Assembly: GCA_038501625.1 (NCBI GenBank)
Contig: JAZAYU010000036.1
Coordinates: 5,928,366 to 5,992,365 of the forward strand
Length of the DNA: 64,000 nucleotides
Direction: 5' to 3'
Source of the DNA: Corbicula japonica
Lineage: Eukaryota; Mollusca; Bivalvia; Venerida; Cyrenidae
Each line of letters starts with the position of its first letter. Position 1 is the stretch's first letter. The notes below the pieces were generated by a model. It ran no database searches and was not told the origin of the DNA. It saw only the letters and a program-made list of their open reading frames with translations. Below are positions 44,050 to 57,207 of the stretch, in pieces. The position numbers and the translations under genes were made by a program.

Positions 44050-44917
44050 TGAATACTCTGAATATTCAGCTTAACCAGGTGCATAATTACAAAATATTTT
44101 AATCATAGTGTTTCTTCGGAAAACTAAATTATAATAAGCGTCATCATGAGTTGTTGTTGTTGATGATGAATTTCTAACTGTGAATAATATTTCTTCAGAA
44201 AACTGAATTAAGCGTTTTCTAGAGTTGTTGTTGTTGTTGTTAATGACATAGATGATGAAAATTGTGGCGCTGCAATAAGAAAATAATATTTCTAATAAAA
44301 CATCAACACTTCCAACAATTGACCAGAATTATTTTCAAGCATTGATGTATTTATGTTAATCTTGATTATTATACACCCAAGTTGCATAAGTTATATTGGT
44401 GGTTAAATATATATCCAACCTTCAAGATTTCATATGTAAATATGTACACAAATATTTTGTTTAACCGCTACTATGTTTCCCTATGTACAAACCAATATTT
44501 ACGCTTAGTGTCATTAAAATTTTGTGATTTACAGCAGTTTTTCATACAATGAAGCAATTTTTGATCAACTAAACTTTCATAAGATGTGTTAAAGATGGAC
44601 ACTAAATCAGTCGCAAATTCACTGTTCAAAAATGTTTTCCAAAAATAACATCAGTTTGACGCATCGATTCTTTTTTCTTCATTACTCTTCATTACTCGAC
44701 GTACTCGATGACAAAACCGACAATTCAGTTATGAAATTATGTACTAAATTGTCATGTTTTTATTAAGATTTTTACCAGTTTAACTGGAACAACTATTGAG
44801 TAATATGAATGTATTTCTTTAATTAAAATTGAGAACAAATATGAATACAGGTACATAAAACGAATAAAAATTTGATCGACTGATTGAAAATAACATCAAC
44901 TTTTACAGGCTCTGAAT

Positions 44918-45775
44918 TTCATTTCAAACCGGATCTACGACAATTCGTCGAAAGACACTTGATAGAATACGACAATTCAAAGAATAGACATCTGATCGAA
45001 TAGACAATTGATAGAATACGACACATTGTCGAAAAATATTTTTACCTGCGACACTTGACCGAATAATTGTGATGAATGTTTTGTTTCGACCAAGTGTCGC
45101 AGCAGGGCTTTGTTACGAATGAGTGTTCTACTTGATTTAATTTTATATTGTAATATGTTCTCGTACTTTGACCATTTAATCTGTTAATGACCATGCACAA
45201 TTACTATGGTAAGTATGAACGCTATGCCCGAAGAAAAAATGAGTGAACCGTTTTTGATTTCTTTTTATGCAATAAAATTATAAAACTTGTCAATTCGTCT
45301 TGTTCATTCTGTAGTCGAAGATGGAAAAGTCACCTAGTTCTTTTACTAGTTCTAGGGGTGGAAAAGACTCTCGTTAGAAGGATACATATTTAGTAAAGAC
45401 AAAAGTGATGATAAAACTGGTAAAACGTACTGGAAGTGCGAATTAAGGTCTTGTAAAGGGAGGTTGATTACCAACCTCGAGAACAGAATTTTAAAAGAAT
45501 CGGAAATCAAGTTCAATCGGGGCCGCATTTTAGAACTAGCCGTTCATCAGTACTTCCGGTACACATTTTATACCCCGCTTATACTTTCATTTTCAATTCT
45601 GGGAGTTTTCGAAGACTCGTCGAAAATTTTCGACAAAATTCGACGGAAATACAATTCTATCAAGTGTCCTTTCTTTAAACTGTCGCATTATATCACGTGT
45701 CCTTTCTGTCAATTGTCGTATTCTATCAAGTGTCTTTCGACGAATTGTCGTGCACCGTTTCAAACCCTCATCTGT
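44918..45775 (+). mobile_element. Mutator-like DNA transposon relic with repeated termini
   Basis: Both ends carry GTTTGAAA-type and GACAATTCGTCGAAAGACAC blocks in inverted orientation (left from about 44918, right ending about 45775). Next to them are several copies of ACTTGATAGAATACGACA-like words (left) and their reverse complements (right), so the termini are long, internally repeated inverted repeats. The interior encodes a FLYWCH-type zinc finger (45380-45470), a domain often carried by animal Mutator-superfamily transposons. The length of 0.86 kb is far too short for an autonomous element. Confidence 0.6.
45368..45530 (+). pseudogene. FLYWCH zinc-finger fragment
   Basis: The frame reads LSLEGYIFSKDKSDDKTGKT, then YWKCELRSCKGRLIT and NLENRI. 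This matches the FLYWCH pattern: an aromatic beta-strand (YIFSKD), Y-W-x-C, C-x-x-R-L-x-T. The closing His-x-His is not visible; the expected place reads IKFNRG. The frame is closed upstream by TAG at 45353 and there is no start context, so this is a transposon-derived fragment. FLYWCH domains bind DNA or protein; this copy is presumably inactive. Confidence 0.6.
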
Positions 45776-45867
45776 TTTCATGAATGATGATGATAATGAC
45801 CGACATTAGCAGCAGAAGTAGCAACAGAAGAAACATAAGAGACATAATATCATGTGTAACACGGCTT

Positions 45868-47280
45868 AACGCATTTTGCGTGCGTTTTAGTGTTCATTTA
45901 AAACCTAGATCCACAAGAAAATATCGCAGCTTATATAGCATTTATGTTTGATGATCATGTCATTTTAAAAAAACAAAACAACAAAATATAAGTCCAACAG
46001 CGCTTAATGATGAGAGCGCTGGGCCATCAGTCACTAAAAAGAAACAAAACAAGACCTAATGCTTACAAAATGGCAGAAGAAACGTTAAGATAATAAAATA
46101 TGACGTTTAAAGTTTAACACGATATGTCAGACATGTCCGTCCCTAAAACATTCGTTTTTTATGCTTGTTCTTTCATGCTTAAATTATTTGTAGAAATGTA
46201 ATGTTGTTGTTGTTGTTGTTGTTGTGTCACTATTTTGCATGTGATTTGTTATGTGCATTTAAAACATAGAGCCACACGAAAATATTACATCTTATGAAAC
46301 TTTTTGTTTGATGGGCATGTCATTTTCAACAAAATATTAGCTCAACCGTGCTTAGATATGATAGCGCATGGCCCATTAGTCACTTTTAAAAGAAGTACCG
46401 AAACAAAATCCCCAGATATAATGCTTACAAATGGCAGAAGAAAAGTTAAGATTATCTATAAAAGGAACTTTGAAAAAATAACACAATATCCAAGTTAAAT
46501 GTCATATCCGTCCCTTAAACGCCCGTTTTTTTATGCTTGTTCTTTTATGATGAATTTATTTGTAGAAATATACTGTTGTTGTTGTTGTTGTTGCGTCAAC
46601 ATTTTGCCTGCGGTTTTGGTGTGCATTTAAAACCCAGAGCCAGACGAAAATACCACATCATATGCAACTTTTTTGTTAGATGCGCATGTCGTTTTCAACA
46701 AAATATTTAATAACATATAAGTTCAACGGTGCTTAATTATAATAGTGCCCGGGCCCATTATCACTTTAAAAAAGTAACAACCAAATTCACCACATCTAAT
46801 TCTAACCAATTCTAACAAATGGTAGAAGAAACGTTAAGATGATCTTTAAAAGGCACTTTAAAAATTTGACACGTTATGCAAGTTAAATGTCATCCTTCCA
46901 AGATGGTTTCATAACGTTTTTTCTTTCATTTCTGCAATGTTTATGTAAATTCTTTTTTAACATTCAATTTTATATTTTTCAACAAAATATTTAATAAAAT
47001 ATAAGTTCAACGGTGCTTAATTTAAATAGCCCCCGTGCCCCTTAATCACTTTTAAAAAGTAAAAAAAGAACTCCCCACATCTAATGCTAACAAATGTTAA
47101 AAGAAAGGTTAAGATTATCTTTAAACGGCACTTTAAAAGTTTAACACATTTTGCAAGTTAAATGTCATCCGTCCCTAAACCGTCCAACGTGGTTTCATAA
47201 CTTTTTTTCTTTCATTTCTACAATGTTTATGTTAAGTTCTTTTTAACATTCAATTTTCTATTTTAAAAAATGTTTGTTTT
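45868..47280 (+). repeat. Tandem array of 360-370 base units
   Basis: The anchors CATTTAAAAC at 45895, 46256 and 46624, and ATGCTTGTTCTTT at 46161 and 46533, show a period of 361-372 bases. Later units are shortened (TTCAACAAAATATTTAATA recurs at about 284 bases). Units start with (GTT)n (46202, 46575). Fragments of the unit recur at 48290-48450 and 51110-51175. A 64-residue frame at 46304 is part of the unit and not conserved in the others. Confidence 0.7.
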
Positions 47281-48899
47281 AAACTTAATATTTTAAAACT
47301 ATGGTTGCAACGCTTTGTTGACAAATCACAATCATATTTAACCTCTTACTGAGTGTACAATTGATCTTCAAAAGGGTCATTATCACGCCCCCAGCTGATA
47401 AGAGCCGTGTCTTGCTAATTAGATTATGTAACATGGTCATAAAACACGTCGCCAACCACTGATTCAATTAGCGCATCCGGTAACAGGTTTTGGCCGGACA
47501 CGCGCGATGCTGATAATCGCTTACTAAATTTATTAAGGTTGCCGAACTTCATGTAAACGTTCCTCTAGCCACTGGACGCTAAGCACACGATATCTTATGT
47601 CTCGGGGAAATATGATGCGAATATGATATTTTGATCAACTTATGAGAATGCGTTTTTATTAATAAGTTTTACTTTCAATTTTGACATTAAATAAGAAAAC
47701 AAGAATATGACATTTATTTTGCGTAACTTCATCATTTCAATAGACTGATTGATAATAATCACATCTTCACTGGCGAAGTTATTTCATTTTTATACGCTTT
47801 TATTATCTTCGTATTTTTATCATGAATGATGTTAACATTCATCATTATCCTCATCATTAATCTCATCGTCATCGGTATGCAGCAGCACCACCATCAAAAT
47901 ACATATTAGCATTTAAAACAAAGTATTTTGAGGATTAACCTAGAAGAAGCTCTTGACAAACTCAGAATAACAACAACAACAACAACAACGAATACTCTTT
48001 CTATTCAGGTTAGCAGAGTGATAAATATTTTAAGCATAAGGCTTCTTCGGAAAAAAATAATTAAGCGTTATCTTGAGTTGCTGATGTTGTTATTTGTGGT
48101 TTTGTAGAATGAGGCGTTTCTTTGGAAAGCTGAATTAATCGTTATCTACATTTCTTTTTAGTGTTGTTTTTTATGATGATGATGAGAATGATGGTGGTGG
48201 TGGTGGATGTGAAGAAGAAGATGATGATCGTTATGTCAGGCATGAGATCGTTGTGTCATAAATAAGATGATTTACAAAAAATAATTACTAGATCTTATGT
48301 TTGCAAATGGAAGAAAAAAAGATACACTTGAAAGACAGTTATTATTTACACATTGTGTAAGTTAAATGTTTTGTCCGTCTCTAAAATGTGCGTTTGTTTA
48401 TGCATGTTCTTTTACGCTGTATTTGTTAGTAAGATATTATTACTTTTGTTGTTGTTTTTAATGTATGAGCTTTTAACTTAAAATGTTTCGCACAAAAATT
48501 CGTTTCATAGATGTTTGCCATGTTTGTATTGACACAAATGTCTGCGTGACAGTTTTCTGTCACCTTGAAGGGATAATCAGATATAACATATTTTGCAATG
48601 CACTGCTAGTTATCGCATTAAATTCCTTTCTTATACCATATCAAACACGCTCAAAATACAATAATAAAAAACCTATTGTATTGTGATTGAACTAACTCTG
48701 ATTCAATTAACTTCACAATAAAATTAAATCTTCCGAGGATGTTAAAATTATGGTTTGATTTTTTTCTTCTTTTCTGCAATTTTAAGTTAATTTCTTTTTA
48801 ACAATCATTTTCCTAAAAAAGATATTGATTTTACTTTGTATTCAATTTGATGCTTTATACCTGGGGAATTCAGTTCGGAGATGTCAAAATCATATCCAA

Positions 48900-49095
48900 A
48901 TTTATCGAATCAACACTGTGACAATTATTAAGCATATTTAATCCCTAATCAGTTATCAAACCCCCAGCTGACAATACCCGTGCCTTGCTAATAAGATTAT
49001 GTAACAAGGTCGTAAAACACGAGGCCCTTTACTAAAATTACGAGTCGCCAACTACTGATTTAATTAGCGCATCCGGTGTCAAGTATTTGCCGCTG
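48900..49095 (+). repeat. Second copy of the 47330-47500 segment
   Basis: CCCCCAGCTGACAATACCCG, TGCCTTGCTAATAAGATTAT and TTTAATTAGCGCATCCGGT match the earlier copy in order. An extra ~20 bases (GGCCCTTTACTAAAATTACG) is inserted here. Confidence 0.65.
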
Positions 49096-49755
49096 ATTAT
49101 CGCCTAGAAGTGGAAAATTTATTTATATAACGGAAATAATAATTATTGAGCGGAGGTGTGATTTGATTAAATATTTGATCAGTCAAGATAATAGCAGCAC
49201 TATATTGGTCTTTAGAACACACTAAGTTGAGGATGAACACAGAATATGCTTTTGGCAATCTTAGAAAAAGTCAACAATGAATACTTAGCTCAGCAATGTA
49301 CATGATTACAGATATTTCAAGCTTGTAGTTTCTTCGAAAAAAAAACAATAAAAAAAAAACATTAAGCGCTATCTAGAGTTGTTGTTGTTTTGTCATTTAT
49401 TTGTTTATGCTAAAGTTCTAATTTAAAAATAATATTTCTTCGAAAAGAAAACTTAAACGTAATCTAGAGATGATGTTGTTGTTTCTGTTGTTGATGAAAA
49501 TGATAATGATGACGATATTTTTTTGAATAACCTCTAAATTCACCGGCTAAGCCATATGATTTGAAGCGTTTTCTGTTCTTAATTTAAGCGTTATATAATG
49601 TTTGTTGTTGTTGTTGTTGTTGTTAAAGATGACGACGATGACTTTTTTGTTGTTGTTAAAGATGACGACGACGACGGGGATGATGATGATGTAAGCATTG
49701 TGTTACGAGCAAACTTATAAGGACGAAAACGTTAATTTGAAAATCTAAATTAATA

Positions 49756-49765
49756 GTTGTTGTTG

Positions 49766-49800
<35 letters not shown>
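49756..49800 (+). repeat. (GTT)n-(GCT)n compound microsatellite
   Basis: About five GTT units followed by about nine GCT units. Confidence 0.95.
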
Positions 49801-49803
<3 letters not shown>

Positions 49804-49850
49804 TGTGCTGATGCTGATGTCGTTGTGGTCTAACTGAAGAGCGCTTTGTT

Positions 49851-52665
49851 ATACCCATTTGTTTTCATTTTGATTTTTTTTCAAATAGTAATTATGGTAA
49901 GTAATTATGGTAAGAAAACCAGTCAATTCTTTAGCGTTTCAATTTTATGCAAACTATAAACTTACTCTAGATTAAACGTTAATTTTCCATTTAAGGGATG
50001 TTGTTGGTACTTGAGTACCAAAATAATCTACCGATCGTTTACTCGAAAGATTATTACCGATTTTGTAGGAAGTATATTGCACTGTTCATTCATTTTCAAA
50101 TAACTCTGTATTTATTTCCTCATACTGCGCATATATAATTAAAAATAATCAAAAACAAAACTTTTTATTTGTGATTTATTTGTGTTTTGTTAAATTTATT
50201 ATTTTAAGACATCTGCAAGTTTGGTTGGTGGTTAATGGATGATGGGGAAATAAGCATAAAAAGCAAGACCAGTTACTGTTAAATAACTGTTTCTGTATTT
50301 AACTACGTTTTTCAATTGAGGCCGACTGTAAATTTAATTATGAGTTTGCAAACGAATGTAAAAACAGTGAAAACCTCAGTATAGCATTTATTTAGAAACC
50401 GTCATTTAAACGAGCGTTATGTCTAGTCAATAATTTATAAAAAGGGATAGTGAACATATTTTTTCGCTGCGTTCATACAGTCATGTCGTTTTACAAACAA
50501 ACGTGAATGATGGCTAGATGAACCGCTATAAGTATATTTGCACATGAAAATCGTGTATAATTACAATGTATACAGTATAAATTGAGAAGGCTGTTCATTT
50601 CCCCTTAAAGAAGTAATAAAAGTATCCAAATTAAATAATTTACGCGGGAAGAAATGTACACGGTGGTCAAACTAATTTCATGCCGTGAAAGAATCAAATC
50701 AATGAATCCAACCGAACAGAAACATAACTGCAATGGAAACAAATACAATAACATATCATACAAAAAGGTACTGTTTTACCTCTTAGTTCATTAATATTCA
50801 TAGATTAGTTCGCGTAACTGACCAATAAAAAAATCCAAATTATCTCTCAATACGCGTTAACCAATCAATTATTAATGGAGGCGGTCCTGAGTTTCTATAG
50901 GCAGCTTCAAGAAAGATCAGTGCGAAAGATGTACCTCTCTCAAAACATATCTGATTGAAATTAGTGAAAAGTGCAAATTGGGATCCTAATTTGCCAGGTT
51001 GTAATCATGACAATGACATTTTGGAAAACTTTATTTGCGTACTTGCAGGATTAAATGTTCCAAATCGGCACTATGCTAATTCTTAATATTGTATAATTTG
51101 AAAAATATAAAACAAAATGTAAGTTCAACAGTGGGTTATTATAATAGCGCATGGGTACAAGTTCAACAGCGCTTTACCGGCGCGTAGGGGCGATTTGATC
51201 ATAGTGGCCGCGGAATAGATGATTTGGGCTGCATTGAGGTGATATGAGGATATAATAAGCTATTTATTTGATAAAACATTGGTGTACAATAAACGTTTAA
51301 ATCATCATATTCAAGTACTGAAAGACTGTAATCACAATAAGATCACAGTTCTTTACTTAGACGTATATCTTTCTATTATATATAGATCTTCATATGCATC
51401 AAATAATAATTGTACACAAATCGGATAACGACAGATGCATCCGAAATAATGTCATATAAATATTTGTTTAATGTGCCCCGGGAAATGACGTTAATTTTAT
51501 AAAATAAAATATTATTAAATTTTCTTTCTTTGCCGATAATGGTCTTATAATACGACATTGTTTCGGGCTAATTATTTCGAAAGGCTCAATGTCAAGAATT
51601 TTGACCAAAATCGACAGCTTTATTTTTTACAGTCGTTATTATGAATGTAAAAGCTTGTGGTGAAACAAATGACAGAAATCTTCACTATCTTTCATTAAAT
51701 CCGAAGAAACCCAAGCTAAATGTAAATATAATTGGTGAACTATTTCTTTGTTTCAAAGTAAAAATAGTTGAAAATAGTCCCAGCCTATAACCATGATAAC
51801 AGAGGTGATCTAATGAGCCGATAGTGTAATAGAGTGGCTCGCTTCATGTAATACGGTGTTTTCATTTTACATAAAAAATATGAAACATAAAATGTTAAAG
51901 TAAAACTTAGAAAACAAATCCTTTTGTGAAAACGTTACCGTAAAATATCAAATGTTGTTTGAAATAAAATATCGGTTCATTTTTTTTCTGAGGCTGCTTG
52001 GTCCAGAAGTAACATAATCTTGCGAAGATACGGCAGAAACAATTCTACCTCGGTCGTGCATTGATATAATCCTATTTCACATGTTCGCTCAGTATAAAAT
52101 TCTTCCTTTTAATCTTGAGACTTTCAGCAACATTTTATCATTAAGCGCGTATTGTCGTTGAACTTGAAAGGTATCTTTCACGCATGCGCACTCGATATTA
52201 GAGGCGGAGTTTCACTTATCGCTTGATGTTTCACTTATCGCTTGATAAGCGATCACTGGACCAGTGGCCTTTTACCTTTCTTTGAATTAAAATGTCATTA
52301 TTAAGAAAAATAACGCTTTTAAAAATGAAGCGTTTTTAAATTTTTAAAAAAAATTGAACACGTTTAATTTAATCTGCAGATAAGATAACCCGTTAACGAA
52401 TTATAAATGTTGTCCTGAAAAATATAACACAACATTAAAACTGTATTCAGAGCTACAATATACCTTACATTTTACTTATGCTAATAAAACTTAAACAATG
52501 GCGGTCTCAAACAATTCAGAGATTATTTGCACAAAATTAATGCAGCTTATAAGTGTCAATTATTTTATTGCTTATGATTTAATACAACACAGGTTAACTT
52601 ATAAACGTAAGAGTAACTTAGTAAATAGGTTACATTTTAAAACGGGTTTAAAGAAATATGTATAG
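49851..52665. other. Non-coding sequence
   Basis: No gene is supported. There is a scrap of the 360-base unit at 51110-51175. A 20-base direct repeat (TTTCACTTATCGCTTGAT) occurs twice at 52211-52246 and then runs into GATAAGCG, its local inverse. Confidence 0.35.
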
Positions 52666-52767
52666 GTTATAGTTTATTTGGAGGCTTGTATGAAAATTAA
52701 ACGGTTAGGCCCAGTGCAGCTGGGCGACCGTTTAATTTTTCATACAAGCCTCCAAATAAACTATAAC
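52666..52767. repeat. Near-perfect hairpin of 102 bases
   Basis: Two 40-41 base arms (outer ends GTTATAGTTTATTTGGAGGC and GCCTCCAAATAAACTATAAC) differ by a single extra T. The loop itself contains GCCCAG and CTGGGC, so the structure is almost wholly base-paired. A 75-residue frame through it is an artefact. Confidence 0.85.
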
Positions 52768-55639
52768 GTATATAATGGTCGAAATTATTTTTGTAACAGA
52801 CAAAACAGTCTACGCCTAAATTACCATATACGGGTATGCACAAAATCAATAGTCAAAATGAAAGTGGTTTGTCATTCAATGGCACGTAAACATGTAGAAT
52901 TATGATTTTTTTTTATCTGAAAACACCATGTGAACATGACTTACTCTCAGGAAAAAACCTGTGTAGCAGTTTGTCCTTGAGTGGAGAAACAAAGGTACAT
53001 CCGTGGAAGTTCCATTTTACCATTTACTTAATAAATAAATCGTTTATAGCATGTCAAAATAGTTTATATCCGAATCAACGGGCTTATCTGTGTAGTTTGA
53101 TCAGGACCGACACTTTTCGCTGTTATATTCACTAGGTTATTTGTGACAAGAAATGGAAAGTGCAAATACTGATCAGATGAAATTGATTTTATGGGTGATC
53201 TGGATCTAAACTGGCCGCCTATATGATAACAGACGTATCTATGAAATAAAGGATTAAGCAATTTAAGAAGATTATCATAAGCAAAAAAAGTCAGAGCTAA
53301 AAAATTAATATTTAAATGGTATTCTTTTCTTCTGACTTTCTAAGTCACGCCTCCTTGAACACTGTAGACGATCGTTAACGAACTAAATACTCGTACATGT
53401 CTATCGATAAATGTTCGAACAATATTATGAAGGAAATCGACCTATAATAAACACATTTTGGACGCGCGACTTTATGAGAATTAAGGTTCGAAATATTTGA
53501 AAAACACTGCATTGTGATTGGCTCAAAAATAATTTCAACCATTATATAAGGATATATATGTTTTCTTGTTCATTTGTGTAACGAACATGCGAGCTGTTCT
53601 ATATTACAATTGCGCAATGAAGAACAAAATCTTTTTTATTCAGACAACTTATCAGTCATTGGAACGCTTATTTAAAGGTTGAAATATTATTCTGTTCAAT
53701 AGAACTGCAGTATTTTTCAAATTGTTGCGAAATTTACTTCTATAGATCTCTACTAACGCGTCATTGAATTCCCAGTAAGTTAATTTGCTACCATGCTGAA
53801 ATGAGGTAGCTGTCTGAAATGTTGAATAGATGTTCCTTTATTTTATCAAAAAAAACTACCTACGTCTAAATTCAAATATTTATTGTGCTGCATAATTCTG
53901 TTTATTGTCAAAATCAGTTTGATATTTAACTTCATTATTGACTATCTATAACAAACATGGGACATGATGAAATAAATTACTACAAAGATTATTCATTTAA
54001 AATTTTAAATATGGCTGTTCATTCCTATAACTAAATCGTTTCCGCAGAGATCCCATCTCTATGATATCTGAAAATAAATATTAATAAGAAGACCCGATGG
54101 GTATACATGTATAACTGAGAAAGAAAACCAGTCTATGCTCGCGAATTTCCATTTGTGTATTCTGATAAGGGTTTTTCTGTCTATTCTGATAAGTTTTTTT
54201 GGAAGGTCCTAAAAGTCACATCACAGTAAGCATCTAGTAACATCTACATATGTGGTAAACTCACCACAGTGTTAATTTAGCCGTTCTGACAGAATTGTTG
54301 TATTTCTTTCTCTTGTTGTAAATATGTTATGCTCTCCCACGTAGAGGAAATAAAGATATATATCTATCTATCATGCTTAAATTGAGTTGCAATTTAATAA
54401 CCAAGCAAAAGTTGATCATTATGATTACAATGACATAAGTATTGTGACGATGTTGACAACACGCGCATTAAAGAAAAGTACAAATTTCAAAGTATACTGC
54501 GATATCCTGTTTTGAGGTTAAAGTTATGCTATTTTGAATTTTGTAAAAACAACTGAATTGAGCCAATATATGCAAAGCTAAAGAAATTAGAAACGGAACT
54601 TCTTTTATCACGAAATATATCTGGATTATATACTTCGTGTTTAAATATATTGCGTTGCTGTTATTATCGATTATCGACTTGTTTTTGCCTGATGCATTAA
54701 CTTGAATTCGCGGTTTAGTGAAATGAAAAGGTGACATTTCATCGTGCACTAAATGAATTGATAATTTTCATCCCTGCTGTAAAATGAATCTTTAATAATG
54801 AATGGTAATCCTTCGCTCGTATTTAAAATTAAGTTGTTTCTTAATATGCGGTCACTATTGAATATACGTATGTATGTAAAATCCCTAAAATTCCGATAAT
54901 TTATCTGCCTCGGGCAATATTACCATGACAACTTTAAGGGATATCTTCATATAATTGGTAATATCAGTGTCAACCGCTTATGAAGAATTAAAGATTATCA
55001 ATTAGTAAACTAAACATCAAACTGATATTGACAATAAACTTTAAAAATATGAAACACAACGAATATTTAAATTTCCGATCCGCTAAAATAAAGCTCCCAC
55101 TTTACAAAAGAAGTATAATAGTATGATTATAACACTCACAGATAATCATTATAACACATCATTTGGCTACCGCTTTCAGCACGGTAGAACATTATCAAAT
55201 CTGCCTTTAAATGGTATTACATTTCACATCTGAAATTTAATGATCGGATTCAAACCGAATTGAGAATATCTCATTAATTGCACGTGTTCTTAACTCCATA
55301 TCTCTCATACCTTTTAAAACTCAATCACTCTGCTTAATCTGTAGTTTTCTTTTCGTTTTCTTTCTATTTTTCTATGACTATTTGTAATCTCTCTCATATA
55401 TGCACTACATGTATCTGAAATTATTTATTCCGACTATTATAACGCTTTGAAATGTAAATTATTATGTCTAATCTGTTAATGCTAGATAACGACAATATGT
55501 AACAATAATTTAATTGATCTTAACGCCTGAATAAAAACATGATAATCATGTACATTATTATAAATCAAACAATACATGCACAATAACAGTTAAATAAAAC
55601 ACTCGCGTTTCATTATTTTGGCCGCTAATCTTGTTGTAA
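52768..55639. other. Non-coding sequence
   Basis: No gene is supported. GCTCTCCCACGTAGAGGAAA, then an AATAAAG signal and a (TATC)n-like run at 54330-54372 look like the 3' end of a LINE, but I see no reverse-transcriptase frame next to it. Confidence 0.35.
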
Positions 55640-55996
55640 AATTGCTACTGTTCTCAGCGCACCATAAATTTCAAATAAGTCTTTATTTCATGGGATACGG
55701 CTGTTATCCATTAGCAGACAGTGCACATCCAGACCAGACGGCGCATCCGTGTCGTCTAATCAGGATATTCACTGTTTGCTTTCCGATACATTAAGTTATT
55801 TCTGACCGAGAAGTGAACAATATACACCCTGTTCAGGTGACACAGATGTGATTAAATACCATTTTTCAATGCCAATGATTGCAACGCATGTAGAAAAAGC
55901 TTTCTAAATATTGAAAATTAAATTTTATATTTGTTCAATCCTCATAATTACAAACAGGACTTAAATATCATAACGTAATGAAAGTGTACTATATAG
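55640..55996. repeat. Dispersed motif related to 41470-41545, then plain sequence
   Basis: GGATATTCACTGTTTGCTTT followed by AGTGAACAATATACACCCTG resembles the 41-kb segment with its inverted ACTGTTTGC and GAACAGTGT words. Identity is low. Confidence 0.35.
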
Positions 55997-56132
55997 TTAT
56001 TTGGTTTCTTGACAGGGAATGTGAGGATATATTGCCGGTCTGGGTGTCATATTACCCGAGCCGCAGGCGAGGGATAATATGACACCCAGACCGGCAATAT
56101 ATCCTCACATACCCTTTCAAGGAACCAAATAA
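55997..56132. repeat. Long imperfect hairpin of 136 bases
   Basis: Arms of about 58 bases: inner parts TGCCGGTCTGGGTGTCATAT and ATATGACACCCAGACCGGCA pair perfectly, and outer parts TTATTTGGTT and GGAACCAAATAA pair with small mismatches. The loop is about 18 bases of CCCGAGCCGCAGGCGAGG. It abuts the MITE that starts at 56136. Confidence 0.8.
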
Positions 56133-56135
56133 TTG

Positions 56136-56628
56136 TTTTATTATACTGCAAAGACTTTTTCAGACAAAATTAATAAGAAAACATCGATTTTTCGATTATT
56201 TCGCTTATTTAATGCCGAACGGCTTAATTCCCCTCTGAGAACCTCAATAATTACATGTCTGACGTCATTAATTTACCTGCATGACGTCACTTCTATAGAA
56301 ATTGAATGGACTATCCATTTGATTTTTATTTACAAAATTTGAGAATAATCTGATCGTTTTCAACGTTAAAAACATAACAGAAATATTTTCTGTAACAATT
56401 TTAGTAATCCCTAAGCATACCGCTTTATAATTTACAAAATCGGCTTGAAATGATGCATTTTTACCGAAATTCAAAACAAAATGGCGGACGACAACTAATG
56501 GTGGGAGGCCAGACGGGGAAATTAAGGCACGTGCAGTTCATATCTACGGCCGATTCGTAAATACGGATATACATCAGCGGCAAATTATCCAATCAAATTC
56601 AAGGAAATTTCTTTGCAGTATAATAAAA
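56136..56628. mobile_element. MITE with 18-bp perfect terminal inverted repeats
   Basis: Ends TTTTATTATACTGCAAAG and CTTTGCAGTATAATAAAA are exact reverse complements. The 493-base interior has no transposase. An inverted, truncated relative is at 26971-27368 and a relic at 7015-7075. Confidence 0.75.
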
Positions 56629-57207
56629 GAAAATATTTTGTGATTAATGGTTTGATACTGTTGCAAACACATCATGAAGAAATGATGTTGTCAGCAACGA
56701 AACTTAAAATGGTAGGAATGTGGAAATCTGGAATTAGTTAGTTGATGATGAATGCGTCTCATGATTTCGTTTTAGCAGTTTATTTTTTACAATACGTATT
56801 CAGATGATAACTTATAATTAAATATCTTTGATCTTTTTGTTAATTGAAATATAGGGTAAATTTTGATTGAATTAACTCTTAATTAATTTTGTCTAATAAA
56901 TGTCGAATGTCGTCTAATTGTTTCTTTGCAAGAAAAGATTTTTGGTTTTCTTACTTTTACGAAAGTTCGTATCTAAAAGATAAATGAATGAGTTTCAATT
57001 GCCTGCATTTTCAGATGTACATTTTTAGGGTCTTATAAATAAAAGAAGTCTGCTTTAATCGCGAATGAATAAGAGTATGAGAGACATCGGGATACTTTCG
57101 GAATCGCTGGGTTGAACAGTTTTAAACTATACCACTACATGTATGTCCCCCCCCCCCCCTTTCTTGCTGGATTCCATCCCGATAAAGTAGTGTTTATAAA
57201 ACAATAC
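56629..57207. other. Non-coding sequence
   Basis: Nothing recognised apart from a C-run at about 57148-57160. Confidence 0.4.

Larger units (their letters stand above)
44050..49850 (+). repeat. Decayed higher-order tandem repeat block with (GTT)n
   Basis: Modules recur in one orientation. One module is TTTCTTCGGAAAA, then AATTAAGCGTTATCTAGAG and (GTT)n, seen near 44110, 44190, 48035, 48120, 49335 and 49435. Its leader, an ATTCAGCTTAACCAGG-like word then ATATTTTAAGC, is near 44060, 48000 and 49290. A second module is the 360-370 base unit at 45868-47280, and a third is the pair 47330-47500 and 48900-49095. Nothing here looks coding except the transposon inserted at 44918. Confidence 0.55.
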
